64,000 nucleotides of DNA from Youhaiella tibetensis. Lineage in GTDB: Bacteria > Pseudomonadota > Alphaproteobacteria > Rhizobiales > Devosiaceae. The position numbers and the translations under genes were made by a program. This document shows, one piece after another, positions 1 to 8,145 of the stretch. Location: assembly GCF_008000755.1 (NCBI RefSeq), contig NZ_CP041690.1, positions 3,163,260-3,227,259 of the forward strand, in the 5' to 3' direction. Every line of letters starts with the position of its first letter. Positions within the stretch are counted from its first letter, which is position 1. Under the pieces are notes generated by a model, which searched no databases, was not told the DNA's origin, and saw nothing but the letters and a program-made list of their open reading frames with translations.

Positions 1-1
1 T

Positions 2-184
2 TTCGAGCTGAACTTCGAGAACAACATCCTGCTCTACGATCCCGACCTGACGGCCGAGATCCGCGCCCGCCAGCAGGTCTACCTGGCGGCGTCCGTGCCG
101 GTCACCGCGCCCGACGTTGCCCGCTGGCCCCGTCGCCGGCGCCTCTGGAACAACACTATCGCCATGCTCGGCCCCGTGCTCTAG
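2..184 (+). CDS. Cardiolipin synthase-like (phospholipase D family), C-terminal end only
   Basis: The window opens inside a gene; only the last 60 codons up to the TAG are present. The peptide contains FELNFENNILLYDP, then an arginine-rich stretch RWPRRRRLW, and ends NTIAMLGPVL. This matches the usual C-terminus of bacterial cardiolipin synthases, which follows the second HKD motif and ends near the membrane. The HKD motifs lie outside the window, so the family call rests on the tail alone. It is convergent with the next gene, whose stop lies 9 bases further on. Confidence 0.65.
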   Translation, partial: FELNFENNILLYDPDLTAEIRARQQVYLAASVPVTAPDVARWPRRRRLWNNTIAMLGPVL

Positions 185-193
185 GCGGGGCTC

Positions 194-1558
194 TTAGCCC
201 CGCACCAGCACGTTGTCTGCCTTGAGCCAGAACGGGGGCAGGTAGAGGGGGGTCGAGGAGAGCGGCAGGATGTTCGCCTTGACGTCCACCCCCAGTTCGT
301 CGCGCATGAAGGCGCGGCGCTTCTCGATGCGCTCGGCCACCGCCGGATACTTGGTCTTGAGCTCGGCGCGCAGCACCGCGTCGGCCAGCGTCACCGGGTC
401 CTCGCAGTTGAGCGCCCATCCCGCCTTCATCGGCGTCGGGATCACGTCGATCTGGAACGGCATGCCCGAGCGCAGCTTCTCGCGCGAGCCCGGCCGCACC
501 GGCGAATGCATCCATTCCTCGTGGCCCGTCAGGTGCCCGGGATTGAGCGCCGACTTGAGCCCGCCCTCGGCCAGCTTGCCCACGACCGCGGCATGGAGAT
601 CGCCGCCCGCCACCCCGATATCGGCCGTCTCGTACCAGGTCACCAGCGCCTCGAAATAGGCCTTGGCCGGCACGAGGAAGTCCTCGTTCGCCTCGTCGAA
701 CAGCCCGGCGCGCGAGGAGAGAGCTCCCCACATGCCGATGGCCGTGGTCACCCCGTCGCCGCGCCGCGGCTTGCGCGCCGTCGGGCTGCGCAGCCCGATG
801 ATGCCCTCGCCCGCGCTGGCCGAAGCGAACATGGTATGCACGTTGAGCGGATCGCCCGCGTAGCCCATGCGGCTCACCGCGTCGAACTCGCTGTCGCCCT
901 CGCGCACGCCCCTGACGATATCCCAGAGCATGGTCGAGCACCGCGCCGCCGCCCATTCGAAGGCCGCGATCTGGTCGACATCGATCACCGCGCGCAGGCC
1001 CATCTCCGGGTGCATCAGCACGCGCGTCGCGTCCACGACCTTGCCCTCCGCGCCCACGATGCGCTCGAACATCCTCGAATAGACCGCAGGCACGTAAAAG
1101 CCGCTGGCCGCGTCCTCGTCTTCTTCAGCTTCGAGGTACTTCCAGCCGACCAGCCCCACGCTGTCGCCGGCCTTGATCCCGGCATCGCGCAGCCGGTCGG
1201 CGAGGCGCGGCTCCTGCGTGCGGTCCTGCGCCATCAGGCTGAGCGACTGCGCGCGCAGCACCGTCAGGTCCGGCAGAACGGCCAGCGCCGCATAGCTCTC
1301 CGATTCGTTGCCGGTGATCAGCACGCGCTTGCCGCCCGGTCCCAGCAGCAGGAATGCCTCCTCGAACCGCGGCTCGAACCCGGTGAGGAAGACGATGTTC
1401 CCGAAATGCTCGCGATCGGCATAGACCGCCAGCCAGTCCATGCCCGCCCCGTCATAGGCCGCCCGCGCCCGCGCCTCATAGACCGAAGCAGGCACCTGCG
1501 GCTGGTCCCCCAGCGCACCGAAATCGGGAAGGGCAACTTGCTTGAGCGAGATGGTCAT
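194..1558 (-). CDS. M24 (Xaa-Pro aminopeptidase-like) protein with degenerate metal site
   Basis: This 454-residue protein has the two-part layout of the M24B family: an N-terminal creatinase-like domain (about residues 20-180) and a C-terminal pita-bread domain (about 195-450). Family members normally bind two metal ions through two Asp, one His and two Glu. Here the segment that should carry the two Asp reads VTTAIG near residue 272 and SSRAGLF near 284, with neither present. His342 or His346, Asp371 (in place of Glu) and Glu386 remain. It may be inactive or have changed chemistry. It is the last gene behind phnM on the same strand, with an 86-base gap, so co-transcription with the phn operon is plausible. 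No strong ribosome site precedes the ATG. Confidence 0.75.
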   Translation of the reverse strand: MTISLKQVALPDFGALGDQPQVPASVYEARARAAYDGAGMDWLAVYADREHFGNIVFLTGFEPRFEEAFLLLGPGGKRVLITGNESESYAALAVLPDLTVLRAQSLSLMAQDRTQEPRLADRLRDAGIKAGDSVGLVGWKYLEAEEDEDAASGFYVPAVYSRMFERIVGAEGKVVDATRVLMHPEMGLRAVIDVDQIAAFEWAAARCSTMLWDIVRGVREGDSEFDAVSRMGYAGDPLNVHTMFASASAGEGIIGLRSPTARKPRRGDGVTTAIGMWGALSSRAGLFDEANEDFLVPAKAYFEALVTWYETADIGVAGGDLHAAVVGKLAEGGLKSALNPGHLTGHEEWMHSPVRPGSREKLRSGMPFQIDVIPTPMKAGWALNCEDPVTLADAVLRAELKTKYPAVAERIEKRRAFMRDELGVDVKANILPLSSTPLYLPPFWLKADNVLVRG

Positions 1559-1644
1559 GAGGCGGTCCTGGGACAGGAAAAAGCGATGCCACTGTCGACC
1601 ACGGAACAGGCTGTCTGTCCAGCCTCGGCAGGCCCCAATCGCGC

Positions 1645-2766
1645 CTAGGCCACCCGCGTTCCCTCACGGAAGACCTTGCGCACCACCGGCACCCCGTCGG
1701 CCATCCGCACCTGCACCAGGTCGCCCCGCTTGCCGACCGCGATCTCGCCGCGATCCTCAAGCCCCAACGCCGCCGCCGGATTGCGCGATACCAGCGCCAG
1801 CGCCTCCGGCAAGGCGATGCTCTCGCCCAGCTTGAACGCGGCATGCATCAGGCTCACCGGCACATAGTCGGACGACAGGATATCGAGGAGTCCCGCCTCG
1901 GCCAGCGCCCCCGCCGAGATGTTGCCCGAATGCGAGCCACCACGTACGATATTGGGCGCGCCCATCAACACCGCCAGCCCGGCCTCGTGCGAGGCCCGCG
2001 CCGCGTCCATCGTCGTGGGGAACTCTGCCACCTTGACGCCGAACCGCATGGATTCCTCCACGTGCTCGACCGTGGCGTCGTCATGGCTCGCCATGGTCAC
2101 GCCGTGCTCCTGGCAGAACTGGGCGATCGCCACCCGGTTGCCCGGCGCATTCGCCTCCGATTCCTTGACGCGCCGGGCGCAGAACGCCTCGAACTCGGCC
2201 AGCGTCTTCTTGGATTTGCCCATGTGATAGACCCGGTAGGCCTCGATCGAGGCGAACTGGCGCTGCCCTGGCGCGTGGTCCATCATCGAGATCAGCCGCA
2301 CATTGGGGTCGTGCTTGAACGCTTCGAATTCCCCGGCGCATTCGGGCGCCGAAACCTCGCAGCGCAGGTGGATCAGGTGATCCGCCCGCAACCGGTCCTC
2401 GGCCTTGGCCGAGGCGATGGCGTCGCCCAGCAGCCGCATGTCGGAGACCGTGATGGTCTCGCTGTAGACCCCCACGCGCAGCGCGTCGAACACCGTCGTG
2501 ATCCCTGCCGCCGCGATCTGCGCGTCATGGGCCTGCAACGCGGCGGTTGCATTCCAGCGCACGCCCGGGCGCGGCGCGAAATGCGGCTCGATATGGTCGG
2601 TATGCAGTTCCACCAGGCCCGGCACCAGGTAGTCTCCGCCCAGGTCCTCGCCCACCGCGCCATTGGCGCCAATATCGGCGATCACCCCGTCCCGCACGAG
2701 GACCGAGCCCTCGCGCACTTCGTCTCCCAGCACGATCCGTGCATTTGTCAGCACAACTTCGGTCAT
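1645..2766 (-). CDS. phnM: PhnM, alpha-D-ribose 1-methylphosphonate 5-triphosphate diphosphatase
   Basis: PhnM removes pyrophosphate from the 5-triphosphate of ribose 1-alkylphosphonate, giving the substrate that PhnJ cleaves. The 373-residue protein is an amidohydrolase-fold enzyme. It begins MTEVVLTNARIVL, typical of the family, and carries the metal motif HTDH at residues 55-58, with later conserved SSDYVP. A GTG nine bases upstream directly abuts the phnE stop, but the ATG at 2766 fits the family N-terminus better. The gene follows phnE by about 10 bases and is clearly in the operon. Confidence 0.95.
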   Translation of the reverse strand: MTEVVLTNARIVLGDEVREGSVLVRDGVIADIGANGAVGEDLGGDYLVPGLVELHTDHIEPHFAPRPGVRWNATAALQAHDAQIAAAGITTVFDALRVGVYSETITVSDMRLLGDAIASAKAEDRLRADHLIHLRCEVSAPECAGEFEAFKHDPNVRLISMMDHAPGQRQFASIEAYRVYHMGKSKKTLAEFEAFCARRVKESEANAPGNRVAIAQFCQEHGVTMASHDDATVEHVEESMRFGVKVAEFPTTMDAARASHEAGLAVLMGAPNIVRGGSHSGNISAGALAEAGLLDILSSDYVPVSLMHAAFKLGESIALPEALALVSRNPAAALGLEDRGEIAVGKRGDLVQVRMADGVPVVRKVFREGTRVA

Positions 2767-2775
2767 CAGGCCCAC

Positions 2776-4122
2776 TCAGTGCTTCGCTCCGATAAGCCGT
2801 GAGCGCAAAGCGTTGGAAATATTGTCGAAAACAAAGACCACAATAAGGATGAGCACAACCATATAGGCCACTTTGTCCCAATCCGCATTGGTCTTCATGG
2901 CTTCGAGCAGCTTGAGGCCGATACCGCCCGCGCCCACCGCGCCGATGACCGTCGCCGAGCGGATATTGCTCTCCCAGAAATAAAGCGACTGCGAGATGAA
3001 GACCGGCAGCACCTGCGGCACCACCCCGTAGCGCTGCACCGTGAGCATGTGCGCCCCCACCGACTTGACGCCCTCGCGTTCCTTGTCGTCGATATTCTCG
3101 AGCGCCTCCGCATAGACCTTTCCGAGCGCGCCGGTGTCTGTGAAGAAGATCGCCGCGATGCCCGGGATCGGCCCCGGCCCGAAGCTGCGCGTGAAGAACA
3201 GCGCCCAGATCAGCATGTCGATCGAGCGCAGGAGGTCGAATATGCGCTTCATCATCCAGTTGGCCGCCGCATTGGGCGTGATGTTGCGCGCCGCGATGAA
3301 GGCCAGGGGCGCTGCCACCAGCGTTCCCAGCAGCGTGCCGACGAACGCCATGACGATCGTCTGGCCGAGCTTGGAAAGAATGTCGGCGTGCTGCCAGACG
3401 CTGTTGCCGAGGAAGTCGTCCCACGCCAGCTCGAGGTTGGACATGTTCGGGTCGATCCGCTCACCGGCCACGATCGTCCAGACCACCTGCGGCAGGCCCA
3501 TGCCCCAGAAGGCGGATTTGGTGTCGAACCAGAAATTCGCCCAGCCCAGGAACCGCCTCTGGATATAGACCTGCGTCCCCCGGATCTCAGCCGAGCCGGC
3601 GAAGCCGAAATCCACCAGCACCTTGTCGGTCTTGAACGTCATGGCGCCCGGCGCGTCCTGCGGCATCGTCGCCCCGTCAGGCCCGAGGGTCACCTCGTGT
3701 GGCGTGCCGCCCAGATAGACCGTCACCACTTCCGGCGTCACCACGATCCGGTCGGCGTCGCTGCCGAAGGTCGCCGTCACGCTCCCGTCGGGGTTGGTGA
3801 AGAGCCAGTCGATGGGCTCGTCGGTCCGGTATTGCGCCCGGCTGTTCCAGGCGATCTCGACCGGTTCGCCCGGCGCAAGCTTGAGCCGCGGCTGGGCGCG
3901 CCAGGAATACCAGTCCTGGAGATAGGCGCCCGCCCGGTCCCAGCGCCCTTCCGAGATCACCGAACCCACGTTGAAGAAGACGAAGCAGAAGGCGAGGTAG
4001 ACCACCGTCACCGCCACCCCGATGGCGATGCCGTGCCGCTGCCAGAAGCTCTTCTCGAAGACCGCCGGATAATTCGCCTTGAGCGTTTCGCGCTCGATAT
4101 CGGTCAGGGCCAGTTGTGCCAT
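2776..4122 (-). CDS. phnE: Phosphonate ABC transporter permease PhnE with large periplasmic insert
   Basis: This is one of two inner-membrane permeases of the PhnCDE phosphonate importer. The 448-residue protein is longer than the usual 260-300. After a first membrane segment near residues 30-50 there is an insert of roughly 150 residues, predicted periplasmic, before the permease core. The core holds the cytoplasmic EAA-type loop around GAHMLTVQRYGVVPQVLP that docks on PhnC. The ATG at 4122 has an AGGAGA site upstream and lies 10 bases after the stop of the other phnE, so the two are coupled. The insert resembles that of PhnE proteins in rhizobia that come in pairs. Confidence 0.93.
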   Translation of the reverse strand: MAQLALTDIERETLKANYPAVFEKSFWQRHGIAIGVAVTVVYLAFCFVFFNVGSVISEGRWDRAGAYLQDWYSWRAQPRLKLAPGEPVEIAWNSRAQYRTDEPIDWLFTNPDGSVTATFGSDADRIVVTPEVVTVYLGGTPHEVTLGPDGATMPQDAPGAMTFKTDKVLVDFGFAGSAEIRGTQVYIQRRFLGWANFWFDTKSAFWGMGLPQVVWTIVAGERIDPNMSNLELAWDDFLGNSVWQHADILSKLGQTIVMAFVGTLLGTLVAAPLAFIAARNITPNAAANWMMKRIFDLLRSIDMLIWALFFTRSFGPGPIPGIAAIFFTDTGALGKVYAEALENIDDKEREGVKSVGAHMLTVQRYGVVPQVLPVFISQSLYFWESNIRSATVIGAVGAGGIGLKLLEAMKTNADWDKVAYMVVLILIVVFVFDNISNALRSRLIGAKH

Positions 4123-4132
4123 GGCGCGTCTC

Positions 4133-5101
4133 CTATGCCCCGAAATCGAAGGCTTGCTTGCCCACAAGCCTGCGCCGCAGCCAGGCCGAGAACTGATCCA
4201 CCGCGATGATCGTCACCAGCAGCAGCAGCACGATCGCGTAGGTCTTGGCCGCATGGTCGCGCCCGATGGAGAGCCGGAACGCCTCCCCGATGCCGCCGCC
4301 GCCGACCGCGCCGATAATGGTGGAGGCGCGCACGTTGATCTCGGCGCGCAGCAATGTGTAGGAGACGAAATTGGGCAGCACCTGCGGCACGATGCCGAAC
4401 CGCACGCGCTCCACCCAGTTGCCCCCCACGGCCCGCAGCCCTTCGTCCGCCTTCATGTCGGCGTTCTCGACCACTTCGTAGAACAGCTTGCCCAGCGCCC
4501 CGATGGTGTGGAGCGAAACCGCCACGATGGCCGCGATCGGCCCGATGGAAAGGATCGCCGTCAGCAGCCCCGCCACCACGATCTCGGGAAAGGCGCGCAG
4601 CACTTCGAGCACGCGCCGCACCACGAACCGCGCGATGCCCGCGCCCATCAGGTTGGTGGCCGCGAAGAAGCAGAGCAGGAACCCGAACGTCGCCCCGATG
4701 ATGGTCGAGACCAGGGCGATGTTGATGGTCACCATCAGCTGGTAGAGATAGTTGGGAACGTAGAACCAGTCAGTGACCCAGATGCGGTCGGACGTGTAGT
4801 CGAACTTCTGCGAGCCGTCCGCATAGGGGCTCGCGACATCGAACATGGCGCGGAAGATCTCGAGCGGATCACGCGGCACGAACGACCTGAGGAAATCGAA
4901 GAAATACGGCAGTCTGTCGAAGAACTTGCCCGAATTGGCCGCGTTCGCGAAATTGAGCGAGGCGGCAAGGATGGCGAGGAACACCACCAGCGCGATCAGC
5001 GTATAGATCCGGCGCGTTCGCACCTGGCGGCGGTAGTGGTCATAGACCGTTTGCGTCCCTTCGCTCAGCGAATGGGTCGCGTGGTCGGCAGCATTGGCCA
5101 C
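4133..5101 (-). CDS. phnE: Phosphonate ABC transporter permease PhnE (first copy)
   Basis: A 322-residue inner-membrane permease that pairs with the downstream PhnE and the ATPase PhnC. One membrane segment lies at about residues 35-55, followed by a short periplasmic stretch, then the conserved permease domain. The EAA-like loop contains RAVGGNWVERVRFGIVPQ and is followed by GAVGGGGIGE, a typical PhnE sequence. The start is GTG, with AGGAG seven bases before it. The gene is separated from phnD by a 157-base region that can fold into strong hairpins, which probably lowers permease expression relative to the binding protein. Confidence 0.93.
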   Translation of the reverse strand: MANAADHATHSLSEGTQTVYDHYRRQVRTRRIYTLIALVVFLAILAASLNFANAANSGKFFDRLPYFFDFLRSFVPRDPLEIFRAMFDVASPYADGSQKFDYTSDRIWVTDWFYVPNYLYQLMVTINIALVSTIIGATFGFLLCFFAATNLMGAGIARFVVRRVLEVLRAFPEIVVAGLLTAILSIGPIAAIVAVSLHTIGALGKLFYEVVENADMKADEGLRAVGGNWVERVRFGIVPQVLPNFVSYTLLRAEINVRASTIIGAVGGGGIGEAFRLSIGRDHAAKTYAIVLLLLVTIIAVDQFSAWLRRRLVGKQAFDFGA

Positions 5102-5122
5102 GGCGCTCTCCTTTTAGAAAAA

Positions 5123-5236
5123 CGGCGGTGCCCGCCGGGCAACGGACCGAAAAAGTGGACGCCACTTTTCGGACTCCGTTGCCTAACGAAACGGAGCGCC
5201 ATCCCCGGGGGGAACCTGGCGCTCCGAGCACCGCCG
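5123..5236 (-). promoter_or_regulatory. Nested hairpins between phnD and phnE
   Basis: Three sets of perfect or near-perfect arms nest in this spacer. The outer arms CGGCGGTGC (5123-5131) and GCACCGCCG (5228-5236) enclose two hairpins. The first pairs GGCAACGGA (5138-5146) with 5175-5183 and continues inward through CCGAAAAAGTGG. The second pairs CGGAGCGCCA (5192-5201) with 5217-5226. There is no T-run, so this looks like an RNA-stabilising or attenuating intercistronic structure rather than a terminator. Confidence 0.7.
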
Positions 5237-5258
5237 TCGATAGTTGGAGGTAAGCGGA

Positions 5259-6170
5259 TTAGCCGCCGATCACCGACTTACGCGCGTCGATGATGGTCTG
5301 GTAGAAGCTCGGGTCCACTTCGGTGAAGCCCTTGTTTTCGCCCTGGGTGAAGCCCTGGAAGCAGGCGAGGTCCTTGCTCGGCAGGTCCTGGAAGAAGGCC
5401 TTGATCTTGCCCTTCCACTCTTCGGGCAGCTTGTTGGAGACCATCAGCGGGCCGTTCGGGATGAGCGGGGAGCGCCAGAGTTCGACGATATCGTCGGTGT
5501 CCAGGATGCCCTTGGCGACCATCGAGTGCAGGTTGCCCGAGGAATAGCCCTCGGCCCAGTCACCTACGCCCGAGCCGAACGTGGTGCCGGCGTCGAACTT
5601 GTGGTCAAGAACGGCCAGCACCAGGTTCTCGTGGCCGCCGCCGAAGCCGGTCTCCGAGAAGAATTCCTTGATCGGCGCGCCGATGTCCTTGGGCAGCGCG
5701 ACGTTCGGGACGAGGTAGCCCGAGGTCGAATCCGGGTCGGCGAAGCCGAGCTTCTTGCCCTTGAGGTCGGCCACGGTCTTGAAGCCGGAATCCTTGCGGG
5801 CGACCATGAGCGAATAATAGCCGGTCGAACCGTCGGCGCCGACCGTGGTCAGGATCGGATCGACCGCGTTCGGGTCCTTGAGGTAGATGGCCGAATAGGA
5901 CGAGGCGCCCATCACGGCGATGTCGATGGTCCCGCCGAGCAGGCCCTGGATCACGCCGTTATAGTCCGGCGAGGGGAAGAGCTGCACTTCGGCGACGCCG
6001 GTGGCGGCCTTGAGCTCGTCGGCGACGCACTGGGCGTTGCGCATCTGGTCGGCTTCGTTCTCCGAGCCATCCAGGCCGATGCGCAGGACGGTGACGTCCT
6101 GGGCGAAGGCGGAGGTGGCGAGCATGGCGAGCGCAGTGGCTGCCAGGAGGGTTTTGCGGAACGCAGTCAT
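5259..6170 (-). CDS. phnD: Phosphonate ABC transporter substrate-binding protein PhnD
   Basis: PhnD is the periplasmic protein that catches phosphonates and hands them to the PhnE permeases. The 303-residue precursor has a clear signal peptide, MTAFRKTLLAATALAMLATS, cleaved after AFA. The mature part contains family features such as GLLGGTIDIAVMGASSY and FADPDSTSGYLVP. A strong AGGAGA site precedes the ATG. It lies 85 bases after phnC in the same direction. Confidence 0.95.
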   Translation of the reverse strand: MTAFRKTLLAATALAMLATSAFAQDVTVLRIGLDGSENEADQMRNAQCVADELKAATGVAEVQLFPSPDYNGVIQGLLGGTIDIAVMGASSYSAIYLKDPNAVDPILTTVGADGSTGYYSLMVARKDSGFKTVADLKGKKLGFADPDSTSGYLVPNVALPKDIGAPIKEFFSETGFGGGHENLVLAVLDHKFDAGTTFGSGVGDWAEGYSSGNLHSMVAKGILDTDDIVELWRSPLIPNGPLMVSNKLPEEWKGKIKAFFQDLPSKDLACFQGFTQGENKGFTEVDPSFYQTIIDARKSVIGG

Positions 6171-6255
6171 GGTTGTCTCCTGTTCGTCGTTTCGCCGAAC
6201 GCCGCCCTGCGGTTGTCCCGCCTGAGGGTCGTCTCGTCCGGGATTCCTGAAAGTG

Positions 6256-7128
6256 TTAGTTGGGCAGGCTGACGCCGGCTTCGCCGAGCTGGTTGGCCGC
6301 CACGATGTCGGCCGCGTTCTTGCGCTTGCGCTTGGGCTTGTTCGCCGGCTCGATGCTGGTGGAGGTCATCGCCTCCGAGAACGCTTCGTCGAGCCCGTCG
6401 GCCCCGTAGATCTGGCGCGCCACATCGGTCGTGAGCTGGTCGGGCGTCCCGTCGAACACCACGCACCCGCCCTGCATGCCGATGATGCGCTCGCAGTAGT
6501 TGCGCGCCGTATCGAGCGTGTGGAGGTTCGTGATGACCGTGATCCCGTCATTGCGGTTGATGTCGCGCAGCGAGTCCATCACCACCTGGGCATTGCGCGG
6601 ATCGAGCGACGCGATGGGCTCGTCCGCGAGGATCATCTTGGGCTCCTGCATCAGGGCCCGTGCAATCGCCACGCGCTGCTGCTGGCCGCCCGAAAGCGTG
6701 CCGGCGCGCTGCATGGCGGTCTGCGCGATATCGAGGCGCTCGAGCGCCTTGAGCGCCATCATCTGTTCTTCCTGCGAGAAGATCTTGAGGACCGACTGCA
6801 CGGTCGAGCGGCGATTGAGCCGCCCCAGCATCACGTTGGTCACCACGTCGAGCCGCGGCACCAGGTTGAACTGCTGGAAGATCATGGCGCAGTCGCGCTG
6901 CCAGTCGCGCAGCGCCTGCCCCCTCAATTCGGAAACCTTGAGGCCATCGAAGGAAATCGTGCCTTCGCTGACATCGATCAGCCGGTTGATCATGCGCAGC
7001 AGCGTGGACTTGCCCGCGCCCGACCGCCCGATCACCCCGACCATCTGCCCGGCCGGAATGTCGATATCGACCTTCTCGACGGCGACCTTGCTGCCGAACC
7101 GGCGCGTGACGTTTTCAATCCTGAGCAT
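6256..7128 (-). CDS. phnC: Phosphonate ABC transporter ATP-binding protein PhnC
   Basis: PhnC powers phosphonate import. The 290-residue protein shows Walker [10 protein letters not shown] near residue 34, the Q-loop, signature [15 protein letters not shown] and Walker [13 protein letters not shown]. The C-terminal 40 residues are a basic extension (NKPKRKRKN) beyond the usual ATPase end. It starts with ATG behind GGGGAG. A Pho box lies about 55 bases upstream, so phnC is probably the first gene of an internal transcript phnCDEEM. Confidence 0.95.
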   Translation of the reverse strand: MLRIENVTRRFGSKVAVEKVDIDIPAGQMVGVIGRSGAGKSTLLRMINRLIDVSEGTISFDGLKVSELRGQALRDWQRDCAMIFQQFNLVPRLDVVTNVMLGRLNRRSTVQSVLKIFSQEEQMMALKALERLDIAQTAMQRAGTLSGGQQQRVAIARALMQEPKMILADEPIASLDPRNAQVVMDSLRDINRNDGITVITNLHTLDTARNYCERIIGMQGGCVVFDGTPDQLTTDVARQIYGADGLDEAFSEAMTSTSIEPANKPKRKRKNAADIVAANQLGEAGVSLPN

Positions 7129-7182
7129 GGCCTGCTCCCCGCTTGATTGCAGGAAGCCCTAAGACCCCATCAAGAAGCTGGC

Positions 7183-7211
7183 GTGAACGGCCCGCGACAC
7201 TTCCGTGACAA
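7183..7211 (-). promoter_or_regulatory. Pho box with three half-sites upstream of phnC
   Basis: Read on the minus strand there are three 7-base half-sites spaced exactly 11 bases apart: TTGTCAC (7205-7211), GTGTCGC (7194-7200) and CGTTCAC (7183-7189), with 4-base gaps GGAA and GGGC. The PhoB consensus is CTGTCAT repeated with 4-base gaps. This predicts induction of phnCDE under phosphate limitation. Confidence 0.75.
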
Positions 7212-7324
7212 TCCAACGCTGAGGATTTCCGGGCCTCTCGGCCTCTATGACAAAAAACAAAGCCCCGGCAACGCCGAGGCATAAGTCACTCTATCCTCGC
7301 CCTCTATCTCCCCTAGGGAAGCAT

Positions 7325-7386
7325 AGGGCGCGATCGAGCCAGCAGGTCTCCCTCCCCCCTTGTGGGGGGGGAACAAGGGTGGGGGC
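7325..7386. repeat. Palindromic intergenic repeat, copy A
   Basis: The core CTCCCTCCCCCCTTGTGGG is followed by a run of G and then AACAAGGGTGGGGG. It is preceded by GGCGCGATCGAGCCAGCAG, which is identical in copy B at 8041-8142. A related core recurs at 13529-13690. It lies between the acetyltransferase stop and the phnC Pho box and may act as a transcript-end structure for the acetyltransferase. Confidence 0.75.
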
Positions 7387-7390
7387 TGCC

Positions 7391-8005
7391 TCACCCCCCA
7401 TACTTCACCAGAAACTCCTCGCCCGTCAGCGAACGGAAATCCTCGAGCGCCGCGCGCAGTTCGGCATGGCTCCAGTCCCACCAGGCCAGCTTCTGCATCC
7501 GCTCGCCCACCTTTTGCGAAAACCGCTCCTTGATGAGCTTGGCCGGCACGCCGCCGACGACGGTGTAGGGCGCCACGTCCTTGGTCACCACCGCGCCCGA
7601 GCCGATCACCGCCCCGTCGCCCACCGTGACCCCCGGCAGGATCGTCGTCCCGTGCCCGATCCAGGTATCGTGCCCGATCGTCACCACCCGCGCCTTGCGC
7701 CTGGCGAAGAACTCCGCCTCGTGCTCGGCATCCTCGAAATAGTCCCCGGCGCGATAGGTGAAGTGATGCAGCGTCGCCCGCTCGATCGGATGGTTGGTGG
7801 CGTTGATCCGCACATGGCTGGCAATGTTGGAGAACTTGCCGATCCGCGCCGAATACACCTCGCAATCGCGCACCAGGTACGAGTAGTCGTCGATCACGCT
7901 CTCATAGACATGACTGCGCTCCCCCACCTCCGTATAGCGCCCAAGCTCGGACGCCCGCACCTCTGCGGTCGGATGGACGGAAGGACGTTCGGAGAGGTTT
8001 TTCAT
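7391..8005 (-). CDS. Hexapeptide-repeat acetyltransferase of the phn cluster
   Basis: A 204-residue left-handed beta-helix acyltransferase of the DapH/LacA/chloramphenicol-acetyltransferase type. Hexapeptide turns run from about residue 12 to 165, including HDTWIGHGTTILPGVTVGDG and IGSGAVVTKDVAPYTVVGG, with the usual GGVPAKLIKERF after the helix. Such a gene is often found inside rhizobial phn operons and may acetylate aminoalkylphosphonates, the job of the unrelated PhnO in enterobacteria. That role is inferred from position only. The ATG at 8005 is chosen because GAGG precedes it; upstream codons in frame run through the repeat element. Repeats lie on both sides. Confidence 0.85.
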   Translation of the reverse strand: MKNLSERPSVHPTAEVRASELGRYTEVGERSHVYESVIDDYSYLVRDCEVYSARIGKFSNIASHVRINATNHPIERATLHHFTYRAGDYFEDAEHEAEFFARRKARVVTIGHDTWIGHGTTILPGVTVGDGAVIGSGAVVTKDVAPYTVVGGVPAKLIKERFSQKVGERMQKLAWWDWSHAELRAALEDFRSLTGEEFLVKYGG

Positions 8006-8040
8006 TGAGATCCTCGTGGGAAACTTGATGTTTGGCGCAC

Positions 8041-8142
8041 CCCCACCCTCGATCCCGCCCCACAAGGGGGAGGGAGGCGATGGGGCGCGATCGAGCCAGC
8101 AGGTCTCCCTCCCCCTTGTGGGGAGGGAACAAGGGTGGGGGA
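8041..8142. repeat. Palindromic intergenic repeat, copy B (inverted pair)
   Basis: Two inverted copies of the core face each other: CCCACAAGGGGGAGGGAG on the left and CTCCCTCCCCCTTGTGGGG on the right. They are joined by GGGCGCGATCGAGCCAGCAG, shared with copy A. The whole can form a long hairpin. It sits between phnL and the acetyltransferase gene and may separate their expression. Confidence 0.75.
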
Positions 8143-8145
8143 AGC

